From Chryseobacterium vaccae (GTDB lineage Bacteria; Bacteroidota; Bacteroidia; Flavobacteriales; Weeksellaceae): a stretch of DNA of 64,000 bases. A program made the translations under genes and the position numbers. Shown here piece after piece: positions 25,060 through 33,135 of this stretch. The first letter of the stretch is position 1. Each line of letters opens with the position of its first letter. The notes beneath the pieces were generated by a model, which was not told where the DNA came from, did not search any database, and worked only from the letters and a program-made list of their open reading frames with translations. The stretch is taken from the NCBI RefSeq assembly GCF_009602705.1, contig NZ_VSWH01000001.1, forward strand, positions 4,141,001-4,205,000. The letters run 5' to 3'.

Positions 25060-26016
25060 TTTTGCTTTCCCGTTGTTTTGAAGAATCAGTTTTCCAATAA
25101 TCTTATCTTTGGAGATCTCCTCATCTACAATTTTTAGATATTCTTTATAATAGTTTTCCTGAGAAGATACACTTGCATATTTAAGAAGATATTCATTCTT
25201 ATTGGATGATCTTTCTACCTTTAGATTGATGTAAATGGCATTGAAATCGTACAGGGATAGAAAACCTTCATTTTTATTGACACTCAGTTCTGTTAATTCA
25301 TTCTGACAGATTACGGCCCACATTCCTTTTAAATCCGAGGGATAAGTTTTTGTTTCAATAATTGTTTTATTCCTATTATTGTTTGAATTTATTAAGTGTG
25401 CTGAACTATTTTTCTGTGTAGTATTATCTATAGGTTGAAAATTCCCCTTGAACTGATAAGAACCAATTTCTAATAAATATGAACTATTTTGTTCTGATAA
25501 AGTAGCTTTAGAGTCTACATATAATTGATGGATATCCTCATGGGTTTCAAAATAAAAATGACTATCCGAAAACGTTTTTTTTAATTGATCATATTTTAAT
25601 ATTTGAAATGTTAAATACTCTTCAGTAATTGACGGAAATAAAAAGATGAGGTTATTTTTATCATTGGCGAGAAGCTTAATTTCATCAATAGCATCTTTGG
25701 CTGCAATGTCATAAGAAAAATTGAAATCAGTATTAATTTTTTGACTATCAATTTCTAAAATTGAAGTTTCCTTTTCTAAATCTAAAGTTAAAAAGATGTT
25801 CTTCATTTCTGAAGTTTTTAACTCATAGGTTATATTTTCTGAGTTTTCTTTTATTTTAACTTTTTCAATTTTAACTTCTGAATAAATATTAGAAACAGTT
25901 CCTGTCTTTTTTATATCTATTTTAGGCACTTCTTTTTTACAGGAAGTGATATTGATGCCTATAATTAATAGGAATAACAAGGACAATACATTTTTTAGCA
26001 AATATTTACTATTCAT
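24940..26016 (-). CDS. lipoprotein, 358 aa, with duplicated C-terminal module
   Basis: A lipoprotein signal (LLIIGINITSCKKE) and a long beta-rich mature part with low-complexity Asn/Lys/Ser. The last ~40 residues (KLQWIGLYNMKKQKLEFVG, then NDFLLIKENGGKLPLI) are the tail that also occurs as two orphan fragments nearby. It starts 5 nt downstream of the stop of the 293-residue lipoprotein gene, so the two are in one transcript. I know of no family. Its place in a run behind a peptidoglycan-cutting effector makes a periplasmic immunity role possible. Confidence 0.65.
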   Translation of the reverse strand: MNSKYLLKNVLSLLFLLIIGINITSCKKEVPKIDIKKTGTVSNIYSEVKIEKVKIKENSENITYELKTSEMKNIFLTLDLEKETSILEIDSQKINTDFNFSYDIAAKDAIDEIKLLANDKNNLIFLFPSITEEYLTFQILKYDQLKKTFSDSHFYFETHEDIHQLYVDSKATLSEQNSSYLLEIGSYQFKGNFQPIDNTTQKNSSAHLINSNNNRNKTIIETKTYPSDLKGMWAVICQNELTELSVNKNEGFLSLYDFNAIYINLKVERSSNKNEYLLKYASVSSQENYYKEYLKIVDEEISKDKIIGKLILQNNGKAKLQWIGLYNMKKQKLEFVGNDFLLIKENGGKLPLILELCH

Positions 26017-26020
26017 TATT

Positions 26021-26902
26021 TTATAGCTCCATTATTTTATATTTCTTTTTTAAAACTCTTTTTTCAGTAGAGTTATTTCTTGTATATATATTAATATCAA
26101 AAGTTTCAGTAATAACAAAATCTTCAATGGTTTCTCCATCCATTTTTCCAATTTGTAATGAAGAAATAATCTTATTATTGTTGACAATTTTTAAAAAATA
26201 GCCTTCAATATCAGAATCGGTAAAAGCAAGAATTATGGGTTGTAAATTGTTAATTTTCGGAAGAAGAAAAAAGATAGATGGTTGCTCCTTGATACCATAG
26301 TTTTCAAGGATATCTTTATTCTCCAAAAAAGTGTAAGAAGGATACTTACCCTCACAATTCTTATTATCTTCGATACATGCTTTATAAGAAGTATCAAAGT
26401 CAAATGGTAAAGTACAAAATTTGCTGTTGTTAGTAATATAAGTCTGTTTTGTTTTCGAAAATTTTGATATATCTACATTCTTATTTTTTAATAGAATCTT
26501 ACTAAATTTTTTAAACTCTGCTTGAACATCAGGCATAAGATTTTGTAAAATATCATCATTTTTTCCTTCAAGGTTTACTTTTTCTATTTCACCTAAGCTA
26601 TTATAAACAAAGTTATATTTCTCATAATATGTATCAGATGGTTTTTCATTAATATAGGTTTCAACTTTGAATTTTACATTTACTGTTTGCTTATCTTGTG
26701 AAACGGTTTCTGGTGTGTATGTCATCGCACAACCTGATCCACAGCTTAGTACAAAAGAATTATCATTTATATTATTAATAACAGACGAAACTTGATTTTC
26801 TTGTTTGGCTCGGATTATACTTTTATCTGAATCATTTTTCTTACAACTGATTGTTATAAAAAATAAGCAAAGAATTAATTGTGAAAATTTACTGGTTTGC
26901 AT
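26021..26902 (-). CDS. lipoprotein, 293 aa, unknown function
   Basis: A lipoprotein signal (LILCLFFITISCKKN) is followed by a short linker and a mature part that contains an early CGSGCAMTYTPE and a later Cys pair (CIEDNKNCEGKYPSY), which may form disulfides in the periplasm. Strongly AT-rich and Asn/Lys-rich. It lies directly upstream of the 358-aa gene (4-nt gap) and 57 nt after the 320-aa gene stop. Not a family I can name. Confidence 0.65.
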   Translation of the reverse strand: MQTSKFSQLILCLFFITISCKKNDSDKSIIRAKQENQVSSVINNINDNSFVLSCGSGCAMTYTPETVSQDKQTVNVKFKVETYINEKPSDTYYEKYNFVYNSLGEIEKVNLEGKNDDILQNLMPDVQAEFKKFSKILLKNKNVDISKFSKTKQTYITNNSKFCTLPFDFDTSYKACIEDNKNCEGKYPSYTFLENKDILENYGIKEQPSIFFLLPKINNLQPIILAFTDSDIEGYFLKIVNNNKIISSLQIGKMDGETIEDFVITETFDINIYTRNNSTEKRVLKKKYKIMEL

Positions 26903-26959
26903 TTTTTGAATTTATTAAAGCAAATTGTACTTTAAGACAAGCATAAACTATGTAAAATA

Positions 26960-27922
26960 TTATTTAGTCTTTTGTAAAGGCATTTCATTATTGCCAGGAT
27001 TTATAAAATATATTGGACTTCCTGAGATAAAGTAATTATTGTCTGTTTTTTCAATATAAATAATTCCCATGTCACCAGCAGATTCGTCATAATTAATTTT
27101 GATTTTTTCATTATCAATTTGTTCAGCTTTTAAATTAGAATAGTTATTTTTTGTTCTGTCTTCCGTAACATTTACCATAACGTCTTCTAAAGAATTTATA
27201 GTGATATTGAAAATTGTTTTTATATTATCTTTATTTGTAGCCTCAAAGTAATAGGATCCTTTCCAAACATTAGTATTATTCTGAACTACAGTATTGTTTT
27301 CTTTTGTAAATAATTTTTGTTTTACCAAAAGTGTTTTTCCAGAAGTATTGATTTTGTATTGCTCCCATTTTTCAACACTTGCTCCGGATTCATCTTCTGC
27401 AATATCTAATAAATAAATATTGTCTTTATCAATATAATAATATTTTGTTTTTACAGTTAAAGCCTCGGAATAGTTGAAAGATTGATATACAATAATAGAA
27501 TCTGACAGCGTTTTATTTTTCTCAATATATAATGTTGCTTGATAACTTAAATCTGCATTATTTGTACTTATAGGAGATGAGTTTTTAATGAATAACTCTA
27601 TTCCCGAAGACAGTTTTCCAATATGGATCTTTTTATTGATAGAGTTTAGCTGGTCATAGTCAAATTTGATTTTTGATAATGCACATTTTGAATCATCTTC
27701 TTTAATCTGCTTTTCAGATCTATCAAAAAATGTAGTGCTTAGTTTACATGAAGAATCAATAGAATTCACAAAACTTAAATTAGAAATTAAAACGTCACCA
27801 TTCCAAATTTTGCCAATAAAGAGCTCATTAGATATAGTTGTTTTTGATATGTTTTCCTGTGTTTTTTTACAGGAGAATAGGCATAGAATGGCAATTATAT
27901 AAAATATTTGTTTCTTCATCAT
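26960..27922 (-). CDS. lipoprotein, 320 aa, candidate immunity protein
   Basis: I start it at the Met at 27922, which matches the paralogous start at 24938 inside the direct repeat. The signal is MMKKQIFYIIAILCLFSCKK. The mature part is beta-rich with DESGASVEKWEQYKI and YDESAGDMGIIYIEKTDNNY. A similar DESG-type segment (EEDESGIYGYRLYYFDKEKL) occurs in the 218-aa lipoprotein, so the two may be distant paralogues beyond the signal. Role unknown; part of the effector-linked run. Confidence 0.65.
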   Translation of the reverse strand: MMKKQIFYIIAILCLFSCKKTQENISKTTISNELFIGKIWNGDVLISNLSFVNSIDSSCKLSTTFFDRSEKQIKEDDSKCALSKIKFDYDQLNSINKKIHIGKLSSGIELFIKNSSPISTNNADLSYQATLYIEKNKTLSDSIIVYQSFNYSEALTVKTKYYYIDKDNIYLLDIAEDESGASVEKWEQYKINTSGKTLLVKQKLFTKENNTVVQNNTNVWKGSYYFEATNKDNIKTIFNITINSLEDVMVNVTEDRTKNNYSNLKAEQIDNEKIKINYDESAGDMGIIYIEKTDNNYFISGSPIYFINPGNNEMPLQKTK

Positions 27923-28043
27923 TTTAGTGACATAGTTCAAGAATTAACAGGAATTTACCGCCATTTTCTTTTATGAGGAGAAAATCGTTACCCACAAATT
28001 CTAGTTTTTGTTTTTTCATGTTGTATAAACCGATCCATTGGAG
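27920..28043. repeat. 124-bp direct repeat, copy 2
   Basis: Near-identical to 24936-25059. At its upper end the identity stops exactly at CCATTGGAG (28035-28043), where the sequence switches to effector-like DNA. Confidence 0.85.
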
Positions 28044-28098
28044 CTTTGCCTTCCGGATTATGGAGATAGGCTTTAATTTTGAAGGTGTATGTATACCT
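27924..28098 (-). pseudogene. chimeric scar: effector N-domain fragment joined to lipoprotein tail
   Basis: Read on the minus strand, 28098 to about 28035 codes, in one frame, FKIKAYLHNPEGKAPM, a match to FRIEAYLHNPEGRAPM in the N-terminal domain of the effector at 28962-31178. From about 28043 down to 27924, in another frame, it codes the tail of the 358-aa lipoprotein (KLQWIGLYNMKKQKLEFVG onward, ending LELCH). All three loci share CCATTGGAG (25051, 28035, 30899) and a following YTYTGC or TTTTGC, so the join lies in microhomology. A 66-codon frame spans it but has no signal and is probably not functional. Confidence 0.75.
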
Positions 28099-28104
28099 GT
28101 CTTG

Positions 28105-28962
28105 TTATTCTGATATAGTTTCATTTAAGTCAAGCTGTTTAAGAAGAATTTTTTTAGAAATTTCTTTTTTTATCCATTCTTCTTCTCCTGTTTTTGCACT
28201 CGTTCCTAAGGTTGCAATAAATATTTTTTCGATATAAAAGTCATTATTTTTAAAAAGAACAGGAATAACAACTTTTCTGAATATATTTTGATATTGATCA
28301 GTAAAACTCAAGATTAAATTGAAAGCTTGATTGTTTTTCGTTTTCGTTTTAATATCTATAAAATCACAAACAAAGTTTTTGTTAAAAAAAGATTTATTAT
28401 TAGATTTTGCTTCAACATTATAACCTTCCGTTTTTTTCTCTACAATAATTATATCCTGATAATTATTGTTATTAAAATTTACTTTAAAGCTCTTAGTTTG
28501 GCCTAACTCATTTGAACCACTATTTGAAAGAGAAATTGTATCTTCTTCCATACTTTCTTTTGACTTTAAAAAGTATTTTTTACATTCTGGCAAGTCACAG
28601 CCTAAAAGCATTGTTGTTTTACCGTTAAAGAGTGATATATATGATCCTCCATTAATTTGTAAGTCATATTTTTTTCCTTTGTATGAATAATTACTTACAT
28701 CAATATTACAGGGTGTAATCGGATATGAAAAATGCCATTCATTTTCGGTGATAGATGTAGCTAAACTCATTATTTTATCTACATCATCATTATTCAGAGA
28801 CCATGCTTTATCTTTTTTATTTAATGTTTCTCCTGTTGAATATTGTCCTTTACATTTTGCAAAGTAAGTTGTCACTTGAGTCTTTTTATTTTCATTCTTA
28901 TCCTGTCCCTTACAAGATAAGATAACTGACAATAATAAATATAAAATTGTAATATTTTTCAT
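28105..28962 (-). CDS. lipoprotein coupled to the effector, likely cognate immunity protein
   Basis: A 285-residue lipoprotein with signal LLLSVILSCKGQDKN. Its ATG overlaps the effector stop by one base (TAATG), the classic layout of a toxin gene followed by its immunity gene. A lipid-anchored periplasmic protein is what one expects as protection against peptidoglycan hydrolases delivered to the periplasm. The mature part is Lys/Asn-rich with CDLPECKKYFL and a C-terminal beta region. No known immunity fold is recognised; the role rests on position and localisation. Confidence 0.7.
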   Translation of the reverse strand: MKNITILYLLLSVILSCKGQDKNENKKTQVTTYFAKCKGQYSTGETLNKKDKAWSLNNDDVDKIMSLATSITENEWHFSYPITPCNIDVSNYSYKGKKYDLQINGGSYISLFNGKTTMLLGCDLPECKKYFLKSKESMEEDTISLSNSGSNELGQTKSFKVNFNNNNYQDIIIVEKKTEGYNVEAKSNNKSFFNKNFVCDFIDIKTKTKNNQAFNLILSFTDQYQNIFRKVVIPVLFKNNDFYIEKIFIATLGTSAKTGEEEWIKKEISKKILLKQLDLNETISE

Positions 28963-31178
28963 TATTTTAAATAATCTTTAATGGCATTATAAACAATCTG
29001 TCCTTCACCTGCTTCTTTTGCTGCTAAATGCTCATGACAATCAATTTTACTTGTATCTAAGTTATAGTAACTTAAAAGTGCGATGACAAGACATGCTACA
29101 GATTTTGCTTGTTCTTCAGTTAAGTTCTCCCAGCCTGCAACTGGATTTTGTCCCTTTAATCCTAATGTAGGTTTACCATTTTTATCTATTGCAAAACCAA
29201 CTACTTCAATTCCTACGGATTTTGAATTCCATCCAGCACAATGCCAAGTCACTTTTGATAAATTAGCTGTTTGAATAATTACACCATCTTTCCCAACAAT
29301 AAAATGTGTCCCATAATAATCTATACCTCCTTTTTTATTTTTTCTCCCACCTTTAAAAGCATTGATACAAGCTTGGGTTGTTCCACCGGCAGTTCTATGT
29401 AAGATTATTTTTTGAACACTTGTTTTTGGGTCTTTAAAAGTTCCATGTTCAATTACAGCAACATGATTTTTCATAACTCTTGAATGTTCTATAAAACCAT
29501 TATTTACATTGAATGCTGTAGTACAAATACAGTCTTCTAAGTCACTTGGGCAAAGTTCATTCTTGCTTGATTTTTCCTTTTTATTTAGATTACAGCAGTT
29601 TTGAGGATATTGAAAAACTGTTTTTAATGCATTTATAGCATTAACCCGTTGATTATAGCCATTGATTGAGGATGATTTGGTTGCATTAGGCTTATTAACC
29701 ATTCTGGAAGTATCAAAAACACTATCTTTATCAGCAAATGGATTAATATTTCCTTTATCATTATATTTCCAATACCATCCGCTTGACATGGCTGCTATTT
29801 CAATATTTGTAGAAACTAATTTAGGATTTTTTACAACATCATATCCGGAATTATCTTTAAATTTTTGATAATTTCCCTGTAATGTTAAATGAATAAACCC
29901 TCTACCTCTATATGGATCATAAGAATATTCTTGATTTATTTTCCCTTCTACACTTTTCATAAAAGCACCTGTTTCATGATAACATTGTCCTAAGAAGTGT
30001 ATTTTTCTAATACAAGAAGTTATTTCATAATTTTCAAAAGTTTTGTTTAATACTTCAGCAAACTTTTCATATGATTTATCATTAAATTGTTCATGTCCAC
30101 CTGTAAATAAATTGTCTTTGTTCCATTTATAGAAATTTTCTCCAGCTTCATCAAAGGTTGCTTTTCGCATTGCAATTACCATTTCTTTTAATTCCTTGGG
30201 ATTAATTGCTCTATCACAAAAACATGTACAATTATCCGTCTTTTTTTCCAATTTCGGTTCTTTAATTACTGCGGGACTATTCCCTGGCGGGGGCGGAGCG
30301 GTAGGTCTTTGATCTTTTTTTATGGTGCCATTGCTTTCTCCCCAGTCCCAAAGCTCATTCCACCAGTCAATCACTTGGTGTGCTATGTCTTTTTCTTCTT
30401 TTTTAGACTTTGGTTTGTTCTCTGCAGGAGAGTCCTTAGCTTTGGACTGTTCTTTCGGAGAGACCGGTTTGGGGCTGGGTTTGCTACTCGGGAGATCAAG
30501 GATGATAGGATTTTTTACACTTTTATTCTCCGTAGCATGCTTTTTATGGGAATAGTATTCTACCGTTACATAAAACTCCAGTTCTTTAGGATCGGTTTCA
30601 CCTTCCATAGCCTTCTTCATTAAGGCTTTGGTGAGCATAAATTCTACTCTGGCAATTCCGTTTTTTACTTTTTCTTTTTTGCTATCTATGGGTAAGTTTT
30701 TTGCATTATGACCTGAACCTTTGGCGTCATCTTCCCAAAGAGTAAATTGAAGATACTGGCCTTCCAGATTCATGCATTTGGCTTCTGCGACCAGTTTTTC
30801 CGTGAAGCTGAAAACAGTTCCGGGAGTATCGTCTATGTATTTTAATTCAACTTTATTGATTCTGGGAACATCGCTGGGTTGTGGCTGTATTTCCAGTGCC
30901 ATTGGAGCTCTGCCTTCCGGATTATGAAGATAGGCCTCAATCCTGAAGGTATCTTTGTAAGCTGTTGTGTTAAAGGTAAAGCTGCTTACTCCTTTTTTCT
31001 TGATATTGGTAGGAACAAATTTCCCATTTACCTTTTTAAAAAGATGCCAGGTAACGAGTGCCGGATTTCTTTTCTCCAATGGAGTGGCAGGATACCATTC
31101 ATCAATTTTATAAGTAACCCGTTCTCCTACTTTTGGTTTTGTATTTCCCGATATTTTATAAATTCCTTGTTTAGACAT
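28962..31178 (-). CDS. dual-domain peptidoglycan hydrolase effector (GH19-like plus amidase_2)
   Basis: A 738-residue protein without a signal peptide. Residues 1-230 contain beta-rich Ig-like modules seen in type VI-type effectors. 231-315 is a Pro/Lys linker. 318-525 is a chitinase GH19 or lysozyme-like domain (QCYHETGAFMKSVEGK with catalytic Glu402, then YRGRGFIHLTLQGNYQKF). 588-735 is an N-acetylmuramoyl-L-alanine amidase_2/PGRP domain with zinc His594 (IILHRTAGG), WHCAGW and DCHEH; the third zinc ligand is not clear. It would cut both glycan and peptide links of the cell wall. A PAAR-like and a LysM gene precede it and a lipoprotein gene is coupled to its stop. Confidence 0.82.
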   Translation of the reverse strand: MSKQGIYKISGNTKPKVGERVTYKIDEWYPATPLEKRNPALVTWHLFKKVNGKFVPTNIKKKGVSSFTFNTTAYKDTFRIEAYLHNPEGRAPMALEIQPQPSDVPRINKVELKYIDDTPGTVFSFTEKLVAEAKCMNLEGQYLQFTLWEDDAKGSGHNAKNLPIDSKKEKVKNGIARVEFMLTKALMKKAMEGETDPKELEFYVTVEYYSHKKHATENKSVKNPIILDLPSSKPSPKPVSPKEQSKAKDSPAENKPKSKKEEKDIAHQVIDWWNELWDWGESNGTIKKDQRPTAPPPPGNSPAVIKEPKLEKKTDNCTCFCDRAINPKELKEMVIAMRKATFDEAGENFYKWNKDNLFTGGHEQFNDKSYEKFAEVLNKTFENYEITSCIRKIHFLGQCYHETGAFMKSVEGKINQEYSYDPYRGRGFIHLTLQGNYQKFKDNSGYDVVKNPKLVSTNIEIAAMSSGWYWKYNDKGNINPFADKDSVFDTSRMVNKPNATKSSSINGYNQRVNAINALKTVFQYPQNCCNLNKKEKSSKNELCPSDLEDCICTTAFNVNNGFIEHSRVMKNHVAVIEHGTFKDPKTSVQKIILHRTAGGTTQACINAFKGGRKNKKGGIDYYGTHFIVGKDGVIIQTANLSKVTWHCAGWNSKSVGIEVVGFAIDKNGKPTLGLKGQNPVAGWENLTEEQAKSVACLVIALLSYYNLDTSKIDCHEHLAAKEAGEGQIVYNAIKDYLK

Positions 31179-31195
31179 GGCCGAAAAGTTTTTGA

Positions 31196-31699
31196 TTAGT
31201 AGGCGTCTGGTTCAGTGTCCTGCATTTCCTTCTGGAATTCCTTGAAATTCATGAAGGGATTGATATGATGCTGCTCCTGGGGATCTGCTTTTTTTACATT
31301 CTGCTGAGTCATCGCTGCGGTTTGTCCATGTTCCATGATGGTGATCTTTCCGCCTGTGGAGCACATAAGTTCTGAGACTTCAGTAACGCAGCTTTTGTCC
31401 ATTACCTTTACTTTTTCATAGGTTTTCTGCCATTTTCCTGCGGGAGCGTAAGCGCAGGGAAGATACCCTCCAGATGAAGGTTTCAGTTTGCATCTTCCGA
31501 AACTTGGCCCCGAGGGATTGAACTGAAGATCATCTTCAGTTACGGCCAGATAATCGGCTTGACCTTTTTCATTATTCCAATAATGTTTCTGGTGAGAGGT
31601 TACTTTAAATTGTGGAAACTGATCGCCCTGATTACATTGAGCTTTTCCTTTCTGTATGACGAGATGTTTTCCGTCATGTGGTGATGCGGATCCGGACAT
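31196..31699 (-). CDS. DUF4280 PAAR-like spike protein
   Basis: A 167-residue protein that I assign to DUF4280, described as PAAR-like. It starts with VIQKGKAQCNQGDQFPQFKV, has GRCKLKPSSGGYLPCAYAP and MDKSCVTEVSELMCSTGGKI, and ends in a charged tail. PAAR-like proteins cap the spike of type VI or related contractile machines and carry effectors. It lies 17 nt upstream of the effector gene on the same strand, fitting a spike-effector pair. Conserved Cys residues may bind a metal at the tip. Confidence 0.8.
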   Translation of the reverse strand: MSGSASPHDGKHLVIQKGKAQCNQGDQFPQFKVTSHQKHYWNNEKGQADYLAVTEDDLQFNPSGPSFGRCKLKPSSGGYLPCAYAPAGKWQKTYEKVKVMDKSCVTEVSELMCSTGGKITIMEHGQTAAMTQQNVKKADPQEQHHINPFMNFKEFQKEMQDTEPDAY

Positions 31700-31738
31700 A
31701 TTTTGCGTTTTTATTGGTGTTGTTTCAAAGATAGTAAA

Positions 31739-32821
31739 TTATTTTAATTGCTTTTCCAGTGTAAATACTTCTTTTTCAGTTATATTTCCGATCTGGATTT
31801 CAAAATTTCCGGTGATTTTCTGAACTTCCAGATCAGTCCGATTGATATAATATTCCGCTTCATGGTGGCAGGCTACGGAATATCCATTAAAAGGTGATGA
31901 TTCCTGATATTCATGGTTTTTGTCATAAAGCTGATCAAGGTTTCTGTAATCACAGGAAGTTCCTTTCTGAACGATTTTCAGTATTTCATTATCGGTTGTA
32001 TCCGGTTCTCTGGGTAAAATCCGGTTATACAGTTCGAAACGGATTGGGGAAGCATTGGTCAGCCATGGAAGAAATTCATGATAAATCCCGGAATCTGTCC
32101 AGCTTTCATATTGGGCATTATAAAATGAACCGAACAGAAATTGCATAGGTAATGTATTCCGGATATCTGTCAAGATTTGTTTTTTATCTTCAGTTTTCTT
32201 TTTCAGCTGATCAATATAAGAGGCGGACCATTCATCGGTAAAGTATTTTTTTAATGCCTCAAGCTCATCTTTAACAACCGTTTCCGGATGGTGGAATGCT
32301 GCATCTGTAAGTTTTCCTGTTTCATTAATTCTAATTTCTAAAGGAAACATAATTGCTGCACAGGCTTTGGCAAGGCTGGAAATTTTACTGTCTGATTCGT
32401 AGCCGTTTTTTATGGAACCGAATTGCTGGACTGAAAAATGATGCTGGTCTTTTTCATGTCTCAGATACTTCAGTTCTGTCCGATACAGATAATTGGTCAG
32501 AAGGGTATTATCCTGATATTTTTGATGTCTGACTGTATAGCTGCCCTCAATCAAAGGAATTTTAAACGGGATTTTCCCGTGAGGCGGATGATAATAGAGG
32601 CTGTCACCATTTTTATTGATCTTTTTATTGAGCTTTTTTATTTCATCACCAAAGGGAATATGGAGAAGAGTACCGGTTTTCAGTTTTACAGGATCTACAA
32701 GCCGATCATACAATGCACAATGGGCATTATGAAAATCTTTGATATATTTCGGGTTCTCTACTTTCAGATCAGAAGCAATCTTCTCTAAGGTATCGCCCGG
32801 AAGTGTCATGTAGGTGATCAT
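31739..32821 (-). CDS. LysM-domain protein, likely effector-loading or spike-associated
   Basis: A 360-residue protein without signal peptide. Residues 1-58 form a LysM-like domain (MITYMTLPGDTLEKIASDLK, then KLKTGTLLHIPFGDE). The rest has no known domain: a middle section with SVQQFGSIKNGYESD and an Ala-rich helix, and a C-terminal charged part. LysM modules are common at the tips or hubs of contractile injection systems. As first gene of the effector set (40 nt ahead of DUF4280) it probably acts as chaperone, adaptor or hub partner, but this is inferred from context. Confidence 0.7.
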   Translation of the reverse strand: MITYMTLPGDTLEKIASDLKVENPKYIKDFHNAHCALYDRLVDPVKLKTGTLLHIPFGDEIKKLNKKINKNGDSLYYHPPHGKIPFKIPLIEGSYTVRHQKYQDNTLLTNYLYRTELKYLRHEKDQHHFSVQQFGSIKNGYESDSKISSLAKACAAIMFPLEIRINETGKLTDAAFHHPETVVKDELEALKKYFTDEWSASYIDQLKKKTEDKKQILTDIRNTLPMQFLFGSFYNAQYESWTDSGIYHEFLPWLTNASPIRFELYNRILPREPDTTDNEILKIVQKGTSCDYRNLDQLYDKNHEYQESSPFNGYSVACHHEAEYYINRTDLEVQKITGNFEIQIGNITEKEVFTLEKQLK

Positions 32822-32913
32822 GTGATTGTGTGTTTTTAACGATTAATAAGTTGACCGTTATAGTTCCAGACAACGGGATTTATTTATCAGGATGTAATTT
32901 ATAAAAAATTTCA

Positions 32914-32941
32914 TAAAAAAAACTTTCAAATCACGTGAAAG
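32914..32941 (-). terminator. intrinsic terminator, minus strand
   Basis: CTTTCA-N7-TGAAAG (32923-32941) followed on the minus strand by eight T. Placed between the nuo operon end and the LysM gene, it would block read-through from nuoN. Confidence 0.75.
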
Positions 32942-32961
32942 GTTTATTAATAAAGCAATTA

Positions 32962-32977
32962 TCCCTGAAAACAGGGA
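32962..32977. other. short perfect hairpin TCCCTG-AAAA-CAGGGA
   Basis: A 6-bp stem with A4 loop in the 314-nt gap between nuoN and the LysM gene. No T tract follows on either strand, so its role is unclear. Nothing else in this gap looks coding. Confidence 0.4.
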
Positions 32978-33082
32978 GTAATTTTATACATTGAATCTAC
33001 TTAATTTGGAGAGAAATTTTCTTTATTTTGATTTATTTCCCCAATGTAATTTCATCTTCCACTTGAAAAAACGAATGGATAC

Positions 33083-33113
33083 AAAAAAACCTCTCAGTTG
33101 CCTGAAAGGTTTT
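33083..33113 (-). terminator. terminator of the nuo operon
   Basis: A 12-bp stem with one mismatch and a TTGC/GCAA loop lies 23 nt after the nuoN stop, followed on the minus strand by seven T. Confidence 0.88.
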
Positions 33114-33135
33114 GTGTTATATGTTTAATATTCGC

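Noticed and set aside
30309..30623. Plus-strand frames over the effector gene linker
   Set aside because: They are shadows of the Pro/Lys linker and carry Phe-rich nonsense composition.
22816..32821. Complete type VI or contractile secretion cluster
   Set aside because: No sheath, tube, baseplate or ATPase genes are in the window; only cargo-type genes are visible.
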